In this document: one piece after another, positions 48,990-62,838 of the stretch
Layout of the letters: each line of letters opens with the position of its first letter
Numbering within the stretch: the first letter of the stretch is position 1
DNA from: Medicago truncatula
Lineage: Eukaryota > Streptophyta > Magnoliopsida > Fabales > Fabaceae
Assembly (NCBI RefSeq): GCF_003473485.1
Contig: NC_053048.1
Coordinates: forward strand, 45,582,255-45,646,254
Direction of reading: 5' to 3'
Length of the DNA stretch: 64,000 nt
Program-made: the position numbers and the translations under genes
The notes under the pieces: generated by a model
Seen by the model: only the letters and a program-made list of their open reading frames with translations
Told to the model about the DNA's origin: nothing
Database searches by the model: none

Positions 48990-51900
48990 TTACAATTACG
49001 ATTGTCACTAAAATTTATTATTGTTTTATTTTGTCCATACTCCATAAAATTCCTAGCTACGTACTTGGTAGGAGAATGCAAGAGATTTGTTGTGGTGTCA
49101 GATGGAACTTGAAATTATTCCTGAACAAGAAGCTAAAATAACCTACAAGTCAAGATCCATATAACGGAAGCTTAGGTCTGAGAGGAATATTACACCATAT
49201 AGTATTTCTTAATTCAATTATGCCACCTAAGCCCAAAGTTTTGAAAATTAAATTGTTGTCATTTTGCAGCACTCTGCGTCAGAAAGATAATGCTGACTAT
49301 TGTCTTAGCAATTAGACCAGTCAACACAAAGGGTTCAATATGGGGCCACTGCACGTGTATGGATGATTGTCATATACTATCTAGCTAGATTAGAAAATTT
49401 TCAAATTAAGATTAAGATGCAATTCCTCTTTGTCTTGTTCAATATTCTAAACAAAGAGTATAAATAAATAACTTCTACATCATGTTGCTTGTTAGTGTTG
49501 TTTTCTTAACTATACGATTACTTCTTGCTTAGCACTATCAATTAATTATCATTCTTTTGTATTAATGTTGACTAGATACTCATACAATTTTTACTTTATA
49601 GATGTATTGGGTTTATGTATGAGCTAAATGTATATTTATAAGACAGCTCCTTTATATCTTCAACAAATGACATCAGAGTTTTGATTCAATTTAATGGTAG
49701 AGTAAGAGTGAGATCTTTAATGTGTTGAATCCTCGTATCAAAAATCATTGTGATAATATAGTCAAGAGGCATGTTTCGTTGGTGATAATAGTATTGGTAA
49801 AGGATGTGAGATATTCATGCTTGAGAAGTAAATTACTTGGTTTAATGATAATTTTTAGTCTTACATTAACTATAAGAGACATCTATATATTTTATCTCTC
49901 TCAAAAACAAAAACAAAAAATTATATATTTTATTTTAGGGTTTTTAGTATAGATGTTATGTCAAAATCTCTTAGTAATCTTTTTAAGAGATCTCTTAAGA
50001 GTCCTAGACTATTGTATTCGTTAATATTCTCAACATTAATGTGTAACATGGTTAACTTTTTAGTTGCATCATCAACTAATTACGTCCATATCTGATAAAA
50101 AAAAAATATAACGATGAAATCTAGAAGCAAACCCCTCCTAGAGATCAAAAAAGTACAAACTACAAAAGAACACAATGTTGCTTAATGATTGAGACACAAC
50201 TTCATTTTTCATTATAAGATATAGGATGTAACTAGTATCAGTGTACCATATTAAACACATTAGCTAATTTATTCACAAGTGACTTTCATATTTTAAAATT
50301 AAATCAATTAATGTAGTTTGAACAGGGAGCAGTTGTTAAAAATCGAGCCTTGATATAGGGATTGTTGAACCTATTAATTTAAATAAATTAAGAGAGCAAT
50401 GAGGCATAGCTTTGTTATCATTTCAATTTCAAAAGTCTTAACAATAATATGCAGCTAATTTGTCTTGTCTATTTAATAAAATAAAATAAATCAACAGGGC
50501 AATTCCCAAATCGAACATTAAAAATTTAACACATCCAAAGAAAGTATCAAGCTCCTATCGGCCTGCAAAGAGGAGAGAATTGGGATGTAATTTTAAATTA
50601 TCAACGTGAGTCGAGTCAGTCTTGTTCTTGTAAAGAGGGTAAAGTCCAAGTCTATAAATATTACTAAGCCGTTTATCAACCTTGTCAAAGATGAAATTGA
50701 AAAGTATTCTAAGGGATACTTTTATGGAAGAGAAAAACTAAGGATTTGAAAGTTGATCATAATTTTTTTTAACTACATATCCTTAAAATTTAGTCTAATT
50801 ATATTTACATGTTTCTACTTATTTAAAAGTGTGATTGTAACACATACTGAGATAGAGAAGATTGAGAATCACAAAATAATTCTATTTAAAAACTAAGGAT
50901 ATTTTAGTAATTTTCCCTATAAAAAAATTTAAACTATTTTGGTGGGATGGGCCTGGCCCACCCGAGCCCTAAAGTGGTTCTACCACTAATAGAAATTCCA
51001 TGATACTTCTTCAAATCTTATGTCATTTGAAGTGGTTTGGTCGTATCGTGGTATCTCTTTATATATAAGTATAAATTGATGTCTTTATATTCTTGTTTAG
51101 TGATGATAATTAAATTCAAATTCATTCCTTATGTATCCACAAACTTTAACGGGATGAAATCATTGATTATCGATCAACTATGTTCATCTCAAGTCAAACA
51201 TTTGTTGATATTGTTGGATTGTCTACTCCTCAAGTTTTTTTTTTGATAGAATTTTTTTTTTAACATAACAGATATATTAGTTCCCGCCAGACACTCATAA
51301 AACTATAAATCTATTAAAAAAATATACTATAATATTCTTATATTGTTTTTTGAGAGGTTTAATATTCTTTAGAATGGTATTCAACTTTGTTAATATTTCA
51401 ACTTTGTATCATTGATGCCAAAATTTATAATTAATTTACCATGATACAAATCAATATCACCGAAGTTTAGCGCAAATAGTTGATGCATAAAGTATGTGAT
51501 TCTTATAAACTTCGGGGTACCGGGTTCATTTTCCACTAATTAAAGAAATCTCAATTGAAACAACATATGTACTATAAATTATCAAAGTCGTCTGATATGG
51601 AAATCACAAATACACAATATTGTTAAAAAAAATACAAATAAGACTATATTATTCACTTTGAAATTATTTCTTGAAGCAATTGATTGAATGTTTTTAGTTT
51701 AATATAAAAAAAAATTCCTTCTAGTTTTCCATTTATCTCTATTTAAAAGATTTTCATGCTAACGATGATCAAGTAAAAGAACGTTAAATATATGATGTTA
51801 ACAATGATTATAACTACAAATAACTAATATAATCTATTTGGAGAATACCACTTGCTAGTCTATGAATTTACTTTTTGTCAATGAAAATTCATGAATTTAT

Positions 51901-52110
51901 TTAGACATCCTCATCAAGAGGATACATATACACGTACTGAAGTTGGTATCAACAAGAATATAGTAAAACAAGGGAGGTGTGGAAAGTCTCTGTTTTCGTA
52001 AACTCCCCCTAAATCCTAGTTGGGCCAAGTTTGTCGTAAAATGAAGCCCATTATTAGAAGCGAAAAGTAGTTGCGATAATTTATTTATTTATTTGTACCC
52101 AAAATGAAAA
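48990..52110. other. Gene-free spacer with transposon remnants
   Basis: A GC-rich piece at 50941-50990 (gggcctggcccacccgagcc) recalls the GC-rich box of the 48-kb duplication, so it could belong to the same old element. 51465-51540 has an A-box-like 'gtttagcgcaaatagttgat' and a B-box-like 'gggttcattttcc', suggesting a decayed SINE. No gene. Confidence 0.35.
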
Positions 52111-52256
52111 GACAATATGACCCTCGACTCTCACTCTCTCGTTTTCAATTTTCGCTGGCGCTCTCTTTTTCTCTTTCTCTTTGGTCTTGTTCTTTTTTCT
52201 ATCTCTGACCGGGAAAAACCTCACCAACTCAACCCTAGATTCTCTCTCTTTCTTCA

Positions 52257-55080
52257 ATGGCTTTCGCTTCTTTTCTCGGAAGAGTTCTCTTCGCCTCCGT
52301 TTTCATCCTCTCTGCTTACCAAGAGTTAGTTCTTTTTCTTCTCCAATTTTTTTTTTTGAAAAATAATCATGCATGTTGGTTATTATTATTATTATTATTA
52401 CTATTGTAATTTCTGTAAATACAAGGGTTTGAAGTGATTTTGTTTTCTACTGAAATTGTTGTTGCATCGTTTGGATCTGTTTCGTTTAAGACTTAAACCA
52501 CTTGTCAGAGAAAATTGTTTAGTAGATCTATTTGAAGCAGATATTTTTTTTTTTTTTTTGGATCTGTTTAATTTGTTTATGATGCGTTATGTGTTATTGT
52601 CAAGCTGGGAAATTAGCCGGAAATTTTTTAAAATTTAGAGCTAGTTTGGATGGATGAGTATTTTTCACAACCACTCATTGAAATGAAAAAGTTGAAATTA
52701 TTTTATGATAACTAATAGCTTCTCTCATTAATTGACCTAAACTTTGGAACTTTAATTTTATTCATAAGCTCATTTATTTAAATTATGCATAATTATTTAT
52801 AATTTTTATACAGATTTATTTATTAGTTAGAAAGTAAATACTTATTTAGTTATTTATCTTAGTTCAAAAAGGCAAGACAAGATATTTATTTTATGTATAG
52901 ATATTCTTTATCAATTTACTATCAATATTACTTACACATGAATAGGAGGCAAGCGGGCAACAAGCTGCGCAGCTAGACCTTTTTGGATGGCAAAACCAAT
53001 ATTCATGGACCTAGGAGACATAACATTGCTATGCATAACCCTTTAGTTTAAATTTTATTTATATAAGCTGGAAGCTAATCCAAAATGGACTTTAGTTTTT
53101 ATATCTTTCTTTGAGGGAGATATATCTGTAGCATTTATTTTACTCTGAATTTCTGATCGCCATTGCTCGTGGATTTTGATTTCTGATTGATGTGGAATGA
53201 TGTGAACACTGTGTGCCCATTTTCTTATCTATACTATGCCATGTTTAATTTTTTAGCTAAGTTGGTTTGCTTGAATTTAATAAGTTGTTTTTGGGATTTT
53301 TCATTGTACTTGTTGAGAAAGTTGCTGGTTATTGCTAGTGCTTGCTGACTGATCACATTTAATCAGAGATTTGGAGCTGAAACTTATTTTCATATGACAT
53401 TTGAATTCTAGAAGCACTCGTTTATTAATTGATTTTTTATGGCTTTTCTTTATTTTTCCTTCCTCTCACAGATTTAATGACTATGGAGTTGATGGGGGAC
53501 TTGCAGCAAAAGCAATCAGACCGAAATTTGATGCCTTCATACACAAAGTAGATTCACAAGTTGGCTTCAATCTTCCAGAAATTGATGTTAGTCTTGTTCT
53601 CTTTCTCAGTATCAATAATGTCAGGAAAGCATGATTTAAATTTAAAACACAAGGAAAAAGAAAGTTAAATTACAGTGAAGTGAAGTCTTACATGGACTGC
53701 TTAGGAGTTTAGTAATGATCATGCATTTTTCTGTTATCATCAAGTATAGGGATGGCTGAAGTGAGAAGCCTGATTAATTGTATATGAAAACCTACAAGAG
53801 TACTTAATACTCCCTGCATTCCTAAATACATGTTGCAGTCAACCAATTCACACATGTCAATACAAAACTTTGACCATTAATATCTTTAGTTATCTATAAA
53901 AAAAAAAAATTGATATTTTGAAAATATCCATTGAGACTAACTGAACAACATCTTATATACTGACATTTGTATTTATATATTAGTTAAAAAATATGGTCAA
54001 AGTAAGTTATGCCTTTGTAAATGCATGGGTTCAATTAAGACTATTATGTTGGTTGGTTTGGTGGTTGGAGTGAGAGAGCTAATAAATGAAATGATAAGGT
54101 GGGAGAAAGTTCGATTTCCTTCCACTCCCAACATAATACTAATTATACGAATATTTTCCATTTGAAAAAACAACTATCATGTAGGCTGGACAAAGTATTA
54201 ACGTATAATCCTAAAAAGGTATTAACTTGCTTGACTGCTTGCCCATCATAATTTTGGGATCTCAGGAAGCAGTATGATATGATAGTGTTGGACATGAATG
54301 ATAAAAATGTTCTCAGCAACTTTAAAAAGTTCATACAGCTTTTGAAAACTGAAATGGGTGGAGGGTTGATAAAGATGTTGGGGAAGTTATGAAACATCAC
54401 AATGGAAAACAATTGAATTTTCTTTCGTCATTTTATCTGTTATGCATATTGTCATCCCTTTATCTACATTTATGTGTTCAATGATGCACTCCTTTTCACG
54501 TGCATATTACTTTGCTTTGTATCTAGAAAATTTATGTTTATTTATATAATAATTTAATTTATGTCATGAACAGATAAAGTTTTTAGTTGCTGGGGCTATT
54601 GCTCTCAAGGGCATTGGAGGGATTCTTTTCATACTTGGCAGTTCGTTCGGAGCTGTACTTTTGGTTTGTAGTTTGAATTCTCTCCTTGTAATTGAGTTTA
54701 TTTTCATGTCTAGTGCCCTGTTTAATATGGTTCTTTTCTCCTTGTAGCTTTTGCACCAGTTGATCGCCACTCCAATATTGTATGATTTCTATAATTATGG
54801 CAATGAGGACGGAGAATATATTCAACTTTTCATCAAATTCACACAGGTTAGAGCCATGGGCTCACTATCTTTTTAATGTATTTTCATGTTGGAATGCCTG
54901 ATTTCAAGCTACTGTCACAGTGTTCCTTCATGTATTGTTACAATTGTTTATTAAATGGTATGGTATTACTCCTTGCAGAATATGGCTCTCTTTGGAGCTT
55001 TGTTGTTTTTTATTGGGATGAAAAATTCCATTCCTAGAAGGCAACCCAAGAAGAAGGTTCCCAAAACAAAAACCTACTAG
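52257..55080 (+). CDS. HR-lesion-inducer-like small membrane protein (DoxX-like)
   Basis: Small plant membrane protein of the HR_lesion family; expression of a tobacco member causes hypersensitive-like lesions, but its biochemical role is unknown. Exons 52257-52324, 53472-53586, 54574-54663, 54748-54846 and 54979-55080 total 474 nt = 157 aa. It starts MAFASFLGRVLFASVFILSA, an N-terminal membrane segment, has EFNDYGVDGGLAAKAIRPKF in the loop, IKFLVAGAIALKGIGGILFI and LLLHQLIATPILYDFYNY as membrane segments two and three, NMALFGALLFFIGMKN as the fourth, and a basic ER-type tail (RRQPKKKVPKTKTY). Length and all blocks match the family. The long pyrimidine-rich stretch just before the ATG (52130-52255) is likely leader. 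Intact. Confidence 0.93.
53808..54030. mobile_element. Possible MITE in intron 2 of the HR-lesion gene
   Basis: The left end 'tactccctgcattcctaaat' followed by 'acatgttgcagtcaa' and an inverted 'ttagttaaaaaatatggtca' near 53990 recall 'ctccctccgttcctaaat' MITEs. The right boundary is weak. Confidence 0.4.
54045..54150 (+). mobile_element. Possible SINE in intron 2 of the HR-lesion gene
   Basis: Begins 'ttggttggtttggtggttgg' and has a B-box-like 'gttcgatttcc' at about 54109-54119. No clear duplication of the target. Confidence 0.4.
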
Positions 55081-57109
55081 TAGCCGAAATTTCAAGACTC
55101 ATTTTGCAAGAAGGTTCCCTGGTTGATCAGTATTCCCATTCCTCAACTTCCCAGGATCTGGCTAGTGCTTGTCTGGCACCAGCACAAATCTCCCCACCAA
55201 GTATTGTATTTTTAGGTGTAGCATCAGTCTTACTTGGATTACACATGATTTATGTATGCATATATATTGTTCTTTTGCTCGACATTAGGAACTATCTTTC
55301 AATTGCTAAACTTGTCCCACCAAAAGGAGAGTTAAAATGATTAGATTCTGTTTGCTCAAATGTGGAGATTGCTGATTTCGTTCTTTCTAGCGAATTCGAT
55401 ATTAAAGGTCCTAAAAGTGTGGCTGCCATTGAAGTTGCTGTTGTATTACATGTTCCCCGCTTTGATTTCTTTGACCCTTTTCACCTGACTTTGTGTTTGT
55501 TCAGTATCGCGGGAGTTTGGCAAGATCAGAGTGAGCCACTGTGATTTTGTTCTTATCTCCTACCCAACATGATACTAAACAGGCACTATGACACAAATAG
55601 GGTTGCTCAGTGAGACTTGTTAAAAGTCTTGTCTAATCTATCTGTTGTTGATTCACATTATGGGATCTATTTCCTCAGATTTTGTCTGGTCAAGCACAGT
55701 AGCAATTAATGATTTTGAGAATCGGTATTGGTTGGAGAACATCAAATGGCGGGTTTCAATTCAAGGTGAGGTTTGATAGTACAATAACTCTATTATCTAT
55801 TGCTATATTGAATAATTGGTAAAATAATTAGTTATACGTGTATGTCGTATTCTCCACTGATGTGTCAAGTGTCAAATTCAAGAGTAGACTTCCAACGAAA
55901 CTTTTGGCTTAACCGTTTGTCTGAATGACTTGTTTGTTTAAGATTGGTTTCAGTTGCTTTTATTTTGGACCACCATCATATATATGGTCCACCATGCACC
56001 TCGTTATTTTACCATTCAATTTTCCTTCTTTGTCGTTAGAGATTTCTTGCCGGACCCTCTCCCCCAATTCCTCTTCAATGGCCTCGATCAATGCTGTTCC
56101 ATTCGATAAGTAAAAGATCTGACATAAAAAAAAAAAAAAAAAAAAAACCTGCGACTTTGTCCAATACATGCAAGACTGGCTTGTTTTTTCGTTTATATTT
56201 TAGATATGAATATGAATTATTTAACTTATATTGACTCAAAGGGTTGTTTGGAAAGGTGTTGAAAAGGTCCTTTGTGTGCCGGTTGTTTATTCCACCTTGT
56301 GACCTTTTTTGGAATATCAAGAAAATAGATGCTGGCAAAACTACATCTAGTTCCTGAGTGAAGGCCATGAGAGGAAGACAAAGATCAGACACATAGGCTT
56401 AAACCTAAACAAAGTAGCATACTAGCAACATTCCCGTTTTTTCATAAAATAACAGAATGAACTAAAAGATTCATTAAAGACGTGGACAAACCATTGAAGG
56501 TAATCTCTTAACTCAGGTGCAAGTGCTGCTTTTAACTTTTAAGAAAATGCTTTTTCTCATTGAGCAAAGAATCTGGAAACAAATCTGCGACCACTTGCTT
56601 AATGTGCCCAAATCCCTTGCAAGTTACCACTAGGATCAACCACAGTCCAACCATTTTTTATTGTTTTAGAGATTGCAAGTGATTCAAAATAACTTCATCC
56701 ATTTATAGAAACTAAAATTTGATTTTACGTTGATAACTAATCACACCACATCACAATATATAATGAACCGCAAGTTGCAGTATATTCTCCATAGTTTTCT
56801 TATTAAGCTCTCAAGGCTATATATTTTAACTGATCATCAAAAGATAAATCTGGAACATCAAAAAGGTGGCACTATATTTTAACTGACCATCAAAAGATAA
56901 ATCTGGTCAACGCTTTGTATTGTTTTCAATGCCAAACACAAACATACAATCAAATAAAAATCATATATTCCAACCCAAACTTAAGAAAAACAACAAACTG
57001 AGTCTTGCTCGTTACAAGGGTAGGAGATTCTGAGCATCAATCATTTCAGAGATCAAGAATGAGTTCTGGTGACCAATAAACGGCCGCGAAGTTTCGACGA
57101 ATCAAACAG
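55081..57109. other. 3' regions of two convergent genes
   Basis: The HR-lesion gene (+) and the LHW-like gene (-) converge here. A poly-A run of 22-23 bases at about 56127-56149 could be the tail of a retroposed sequence. The frames at 55104-55340 and 55362-55544 look like chance openings in 3' UTR. Two similar phrases, 'gataaatctggaacatcaaa' (about 56843) and a relative near 56896, form a short direct repeat. No gene. Confidence 0.4.
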
Positions 57110-60100
57110 TTACTGTTGATACACAACGCTCTTGGATTGTAGTATCTGAACAAGTGGCCACAAGATGTCCAATCTGTGTACATTTCTGTTGTTTTCACCC
57201 TGATACACAATTTGTTCATCATTCATCAACAACAATGACTTGATAGCTAATATAAAAACAAAATAAATCCATGGAGCAGTTTCAATTGGTAAAGTATATC
57301 TTGTTAGATGTTTTTTATTGAAGAAGATATCTTGTTAAATGTTAGTATTAGAATTTCGTGTTCTAGTAAAGAAAAGGCATGCAAATGAAATTTATATAAT
57401 CTCAATGTATCTGATGTTTTCAACTACAACAAATAAACTCTCAATGACTGGTATGCAATAATTTTTTAAATATATTTTAATTAAATTATATATAATTGGT
57501 TTCCCTTAGTTTAATAACAGTTGTCACGTCAACAATTAAAAAAAACAGTGCAGTAAGAAGGTTTGACTCTACAGTCTACAACAACGACCAAGCCTTATTC
57601 CTATAGATCGGTTGGCTTGGTTTGATTCTAGAGAAAATAAATCTTCTGTTAGTTATTATCTTACCTCAACGATAAAGCATATCGATATCTTCTTATTACG
57701 AGCTTTTGTTGCACCCTTCAAAATTGTAAGCCCCAAGCTTCTTACAGCTTCTGCTATTTCAAGAAAATGGCTGCTCTCTTCACATAGCGTCTACAAGAAA
57801 AGTCAGAATGAGAATAGAGAATGTATGCAATACCTCAACAGGGGGAGTTTTTCTCTGTGTTTGTATTATGTATTATAATTTTTAATTAATTTTTTTACTT
57901 GATAAATCAAATTGTAATATTCCAGGTCATACTCACACGTACCTCAATAAGCATCTGTCCATTGTTGCTAAGATTCTCCACTAATATTGAATGAACTTTC
58001 AGATGACCCCCTACCTCAACTGCCCAACTTGAACCCTGCTCAGAACTAGAGGATCCAAGAATGTCTGTTTCCATATGATGCAACTACAAAATTGCAGTAG
58101 TGCTAATTAAAGAAGGGAGAAAATCAACAAAAATGCTGAATGTCGTCATTTGCATTCAAAAGCTTATATAAAATGTAGTCAAATATTTTTTTTTACAGAT
58201 TATGGACCAGAGGACATATTTCTCAAATCCCTCTAAACCTTACCTTTGATTTAGTATCAGCAAGTTTAGTTAGCTTGTCAGCATGCTTAGTTATGCTTTG
58301 CAGAAAGAGCATGTGCTTTATCGAGCGCTCCAGTAGTGAATCAATACTACACTGTTGAAGTTAACATAAAATGTTTAGCCACATGAACCAGAACTGCAAC
58401 CATCATTCAAAAAGCAAAAACAGGTGCGAAAATATTACAGAAAGTTACCTTAGCTCCATTTGGTACCAACTCTCTAAGCTCCTTAATTCGATCTTGGATC
58501 AGTTGCCTGTCTCTTGGTCGAGGTCTACAACTTTCCCCGGGCCTAGCCCTCTTCTTGCTGTTTTTAGATGGTTCAGAAGATCTTTCAAATTGTTCACTAC
58601 AAGCACTAGGACATGTAGAAGAAACAACTTTAGATGATGAACTCAAACAATGGTTTTTGTCCTCTCTGACAAGAGAAGTATGATCTATAGTGTGCACATC
58701 TTGAATAGAAGCATCGATTGTTTTTCCAGAACTCAATGCAGATTGCATTGATCTACAAAATGATAATTCACTATTAACATCATTATTACTACTGTGACAG
58801 ATGTTGGCCACCATTGCTTCCAAAAGATGCTCTGGATGAGATTCAGAAGTCAGCTGACTAGTGTTAAACACATCCGGCACATCCACAATTTTCATATCTT
58901 GATTAACCTGTGCCAACCAATCAAAATATTTACTCCCTTTCAAAGAAGATGGTCCAAGTGCTTCAAGTAGTTCACATCCAGCCGGAAACTTCAACGGTGT
59001 ATAGGAGGAATTCTTTTCCGATTGGTGTATTAAATCATAGACGCCAGCATTATTTATAGCAGAATTGTTTAAAAATGACGAGCGATTTTGTTCCGAGTCC
59101 AATATCATATTTTTGCAGCCACTACTGCCCCCTTCACACTCTCTCGAGTTTATAGGTCTTATCTCTCCAAATTCCTGATGCTCCACATTAATCATATCAG
59201 ACATTGACTGAAGCAAAATGGGACTCACATCACTATAGAGCTCGGCCCCTTCATGCTTGACCATATTATCACCCATTTCCCAATAAGCAGAATGAGTTGT
59301 GTTGTTCCTCCCAGAACATTGAAGGGGCGTCAAAACATCCACTGTTTTATTCCTCATGCACGCAGGCATAAAATCCGAAGATGATTTTTCCATCAAGACA
59401 TCTGGCTGAAAAAAAGAAGTGTAAACCTTATGATAATGCTCGGCACATCCTGGTTATAAATAATTATGGCATAACTCCACTCGCTTTCCATATTAGTGAA
59501 CGCGTAACAATGGCCATGCGAATTGTTACACAAATCCCTTACCCCCTAACATTTAATAAGACAAATCAAGATATATGATCGAGATCGTTTAACTGAGTCG
59601 TCCAATCTCAAATCAATGGTCGAGATTGATTACTGCGTGAAACTGTGTAGAATTATTACTGCAGGCAATCCAGGTCAGTGTACGAAGAAGCTTACCTGAG
59701 ATGAAGAACTCTTCGAACTACTTTGTATTTGACTAGGAATGTGATCTATTGAGTAATCTTGAGTAGACAAAAAAAGATTTCTTATATGATTAACAACCCC
59801 CGTATCTTCATTCACCTGCAGCAGCGGGTGGCAAAAACAACGCAAATTATCAAATGTTTACACAATAAATGAACTTCCTCATAAGTTTATATCCTGGAAA
59901 TATCCTACAATCCATCAAAATCATAGAACAGCTCATGACAATAGAATAAAATTAAACAAATTATACAAAGAGATTAAGAGCAAGACCTAAAGAAAGAGAA
60001 GCAAATAGGCACAAATCTTTAATAAAAACTAATTAGCTACTTCTGGATTAAGTAATTGACTCTTTCTACCAATTTAGGCAACTTTTTATATTAAAAAAGA

Positions 60101-62476
60101 AAAAGAACAAATAACTTATTCTCCATACTAACATCACGTCAGATTGATATCTATATCTATAACAATATTATCCATAAGTTCGGCATTAGCAAGTACCACA
60201 GTACTTGATTTCATGCCAAATCATCAGGTTCCGGTAGCTAGTTTAGTAAATTATAATTTAGAGTACTTGTAGCTAACAGAACTACATTATGCTTAAGTCC
60301 TCAAATGACATAACTAGGAGGGTTGATAACAGCTTCACTTGTTTATCTTTCTTTTTCACTAAGTTACATGTACATATTTTTCTAGTATATAATTTGGATT
60401 GTTCAAGTATTTAGCCAATATCTAAATCAACAGCTAGCTACTACAGAAATACGCTAGAAACAAAATAAAAGCAAGTCATGAAATCTGAATGGTCGTGATA
60501 TATTCAAGCAAAAGAACGCAAATAAAATTTAAAATCACAACAAATACAAGGAATGTTATGAACAGCAAGCATCATGAAGAGATATTATGTTGCTCAAGCA
60601 AAGGAAATAAACATAAAAAAAGTACTCATCTTACTTTTATTAGAGAGCCGAGCTGAACAACGCCTAGTGGGACTACAGACACAACAACAATTGTCTAAAA
60701 GGCAAAGTAAAAGCTTTGTCAATGAAAAACTTCAGTGCGAACAAAGTATAGTGATGCAGACTAGGAAATTGTTTTCTATCGGCGAATTTCTAGGTTTCTT
60801 GCATAAAGTACACAAATGTGGAACGCAACATTATATTATTTCAATAAAGTTTGGTTGCAATTAGTGAAAAAAGAACAATGAACCGGAGTCTTGTAATGGC
60901 TTGGTTATTTGTCTTATTAAATCCTATTACCACATGAACCATACTTTTCCAAATATACCATCAACATTAAACTATCCATTATCATTATTATAAGTGTTGT
61001 AAACTGTAGATCGCGGAATTTAGCAGTTTGTTCCAATTCAACTATGCAGCAGTGCTATAGCCGCTATTTGACAACATGATGTACTAAATAGCATAACGCT
61101 GAACAATAGTGATTTGTTCAAATTCTGCTATGCATATAGCTACCATTTAACGACACTGCTTGGTATTACTATTGGTATTGTGAGGTGATTGTAATTTTCA
61201 GATAGACATAGAAAGTTCACTTCCAATTCTAATAAATCAGTAAGCATACCCTAATTCCAGCAGAAAATTGAGATTGCCACCCATCAACAAACTGAAAATC
61301 AAACGAAAAGGGGGAAGAATGAGAACGGTTGGAAGTTTAGTTAGATAGTGACATGACCCAATACAAATTCGAGATCTTCAAATTTTCTAAGGCCGGGGAC
61401 AATATTAAATAACAAGAATTCTCACCTCAAAAGACAAGCCAGAACTTGTAACTTGATTATTATCTGCACAGATCCACTGATGCTTTCCAGTAACGGCTAC
61501 CTGTCCAACAATACTGTAAACGAAGGTTCTTAGGACGAGGGCAACCTAAATGAAAGTTTCAAATCTCAAAATGTTGCATTTGATTAATCATACCCTTGCC
61601 CTAATGGATATGCATTATACCGCATCTTTGCAACAGCTAACCCCAAAGCGTCATGTGAAAATTTCCCACCCTCAATCTGTTCTAAGGTCTTCTGACAGTA
61701 CTTATTTTCTGAAGCGTCAAAATAATCTGAATTGTCATAGTAAGCATCCTCCAATGTCAAGATCCTGCACAAAAAAAAAAAAAAAAAATTACCACATCTC
61801 GAAAATTTAAGGTAATGCATAACTATTTGTGCTAAGTGAATTCGTAACATAACCACTAATTTACTGACATTTGCTTATCCAAAATAAAGACAGGCATGGA
61901 AAATCACCTAACATAGAAGGGAAAAAAAGTTAAGGAAGAACATAAAGGAAAATCTTTAGTCCTTTACACTAAAAGATGATTAAAAAAAAATATAACATGA
62001 TCTGATTGTTATCAATAAAAACAAGATGTATACGCTATACAACCAATTAAGCTAACCGGACATGTTTAAAAGACCAATTCAAATTTCAGACCAAGCGGTA
62101 CAATCATGCAAAACTACAACTTCACATGCAATTGGTTGGACTCAAATGGTTAACGAGCTTCAGCTAAGGACGAATCATTCGTCGAATCCTTGCTGGAATA
62201 ATCTTTAGTAAGACTTTTACCTCTATACCGAACTCCAAATTACTAGGGAGGGATTGAGGGTTAAGACCAAAAATACAACTTCAACTCATTTAACATATTC
62301 TATTTTGCCAACATCCAAATAAAAGATTCAATGCATGTGATGCACACAGAAGAAAGAGTAAGAGTTGTAGTAATAACATACAATGGAGCACTATGTTTGA
62401 GCTTCCAAAAGATTGCATAATTCCACTGAGTATTGAAACAAAGACTTCTAAGTAGTTGATGCAAGTTGTTAACCAT
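57110..62476 (-). CDS. LHL2: LONESOME HIGHWAY-like bHLH transcription factor (LHL2/bHLH155 type)
   Basis: Nuclear regulator; LHW-family bHLH proteins pair with TMO5-type bHLHs to promote cytokinin-linked divisions in root vascular tissue. Eleven minus-strand exons: 62476-62382, 61764-61594, 61513-61426, 61291-61250, 60694-60635, 59815-59696, 59405-58449, 58351-58244, 58083-57943, 57790-57665, 57199-57110; total 1998 nt = 665 aa. The N-terminal bHLH-MYC_N (GAF-like) domain starts MVNNLHQLLRSLCFNTQWNY and includes GIVGQVAVTGKHQWIC and FVDGWQSQFSAGIRTIVVVS. A long Ser-rich middle (193-470) with ELLEALGPSSLKGSKYFDWL follows. The bHLH is at about 478-545 (KKRARPGESCRPRPRDRQLI, then DRIKELRELVPNGAKCSIDS) and the C-terminal ACT-like region at about 550-665. 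The divergent basic region is normal for the family. The subfamily choice (At2g31280 rather than LHW itself) is from memory. Confidence 0.9.
62130..62265 (+). mobile_element. Probable SINE in intron 1 of the LHW-like gene
   Basis: Contains 'ctcaaatggttaacgagctt' (A-box-like) and 'cgtcgaatccttgctggaat' (B-box-like), then the 'ctctataccgaactccaaat' phrase often seen in legume SINE bodies. Boundaries are estimates. Confidence 0.45.
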
Positions 62477-62632
62477 CTTCTTCTTCCCCTTATAAAAAGT
62501 TAGAAACTTTTACACCTCAAAGACACCCTCAAGCAAAAGGGCCTTCAAATTAGTCCTCAAAAAAAAAGAAGAAAAACCCTCCAAATTCCAATCACACAAA
62601 ACCAATCAAATCAAATTTCCCTAACTAGCTAG

Positions 62633-62743
62633 CTAACTTCCTCTGTAAGACCCTCTTCCAGCTTGTTTCCTCCGCAACCCAGCTCGCCGTTTTAATGGCG
62701 GTTCTCTTCCAACTGTTTGTAGCACCACACAATCCCAACCCAT
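62633..62743 (-). CDS. Upstream ORF (36 codons) in the LHW-like leader
   Basis: Within the 5' leader, ATG at 62743-62741 and TAG at 62635-62633 on the minus strand encode 36 residues starting MGWDCVVLQTVGREPPLKRR and ending in a strongly basic Arg/Gly/Ser stretch. It is the only ATG between the inferred leader exon start (62838) and the main ATG at 62476, and its stop is 156 nt upstream of it. From memory, the Arabidopsis homologue At2g31280 carries a conserved peptide uORF (CPuORF7); I cannot align the peptide here. If conserved, it would lower translation of the main ORF through ribosome stalling or poor re-initiation. Confidence 0.6.
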   Translation of the reverse strand: MGWDCVVLQTVGREPPLKRRAGLRRKQAGRGSYRGS

Positions 62744-62838
62744 CACTCACACCACAAAATTCTCACCACCCCACCAACAAAAGCTTCAAACTTTACTCCC
62801 TAATCGGTAAATTAAACAGAACCAAACCCTCTATTACG

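Noticed and set aside
58371..58637. Plus-strand open frame opposite the bHLH region
   Set aside because: Antisense shadow of exon 7 of the LHW-like gene, with no domain of its own.
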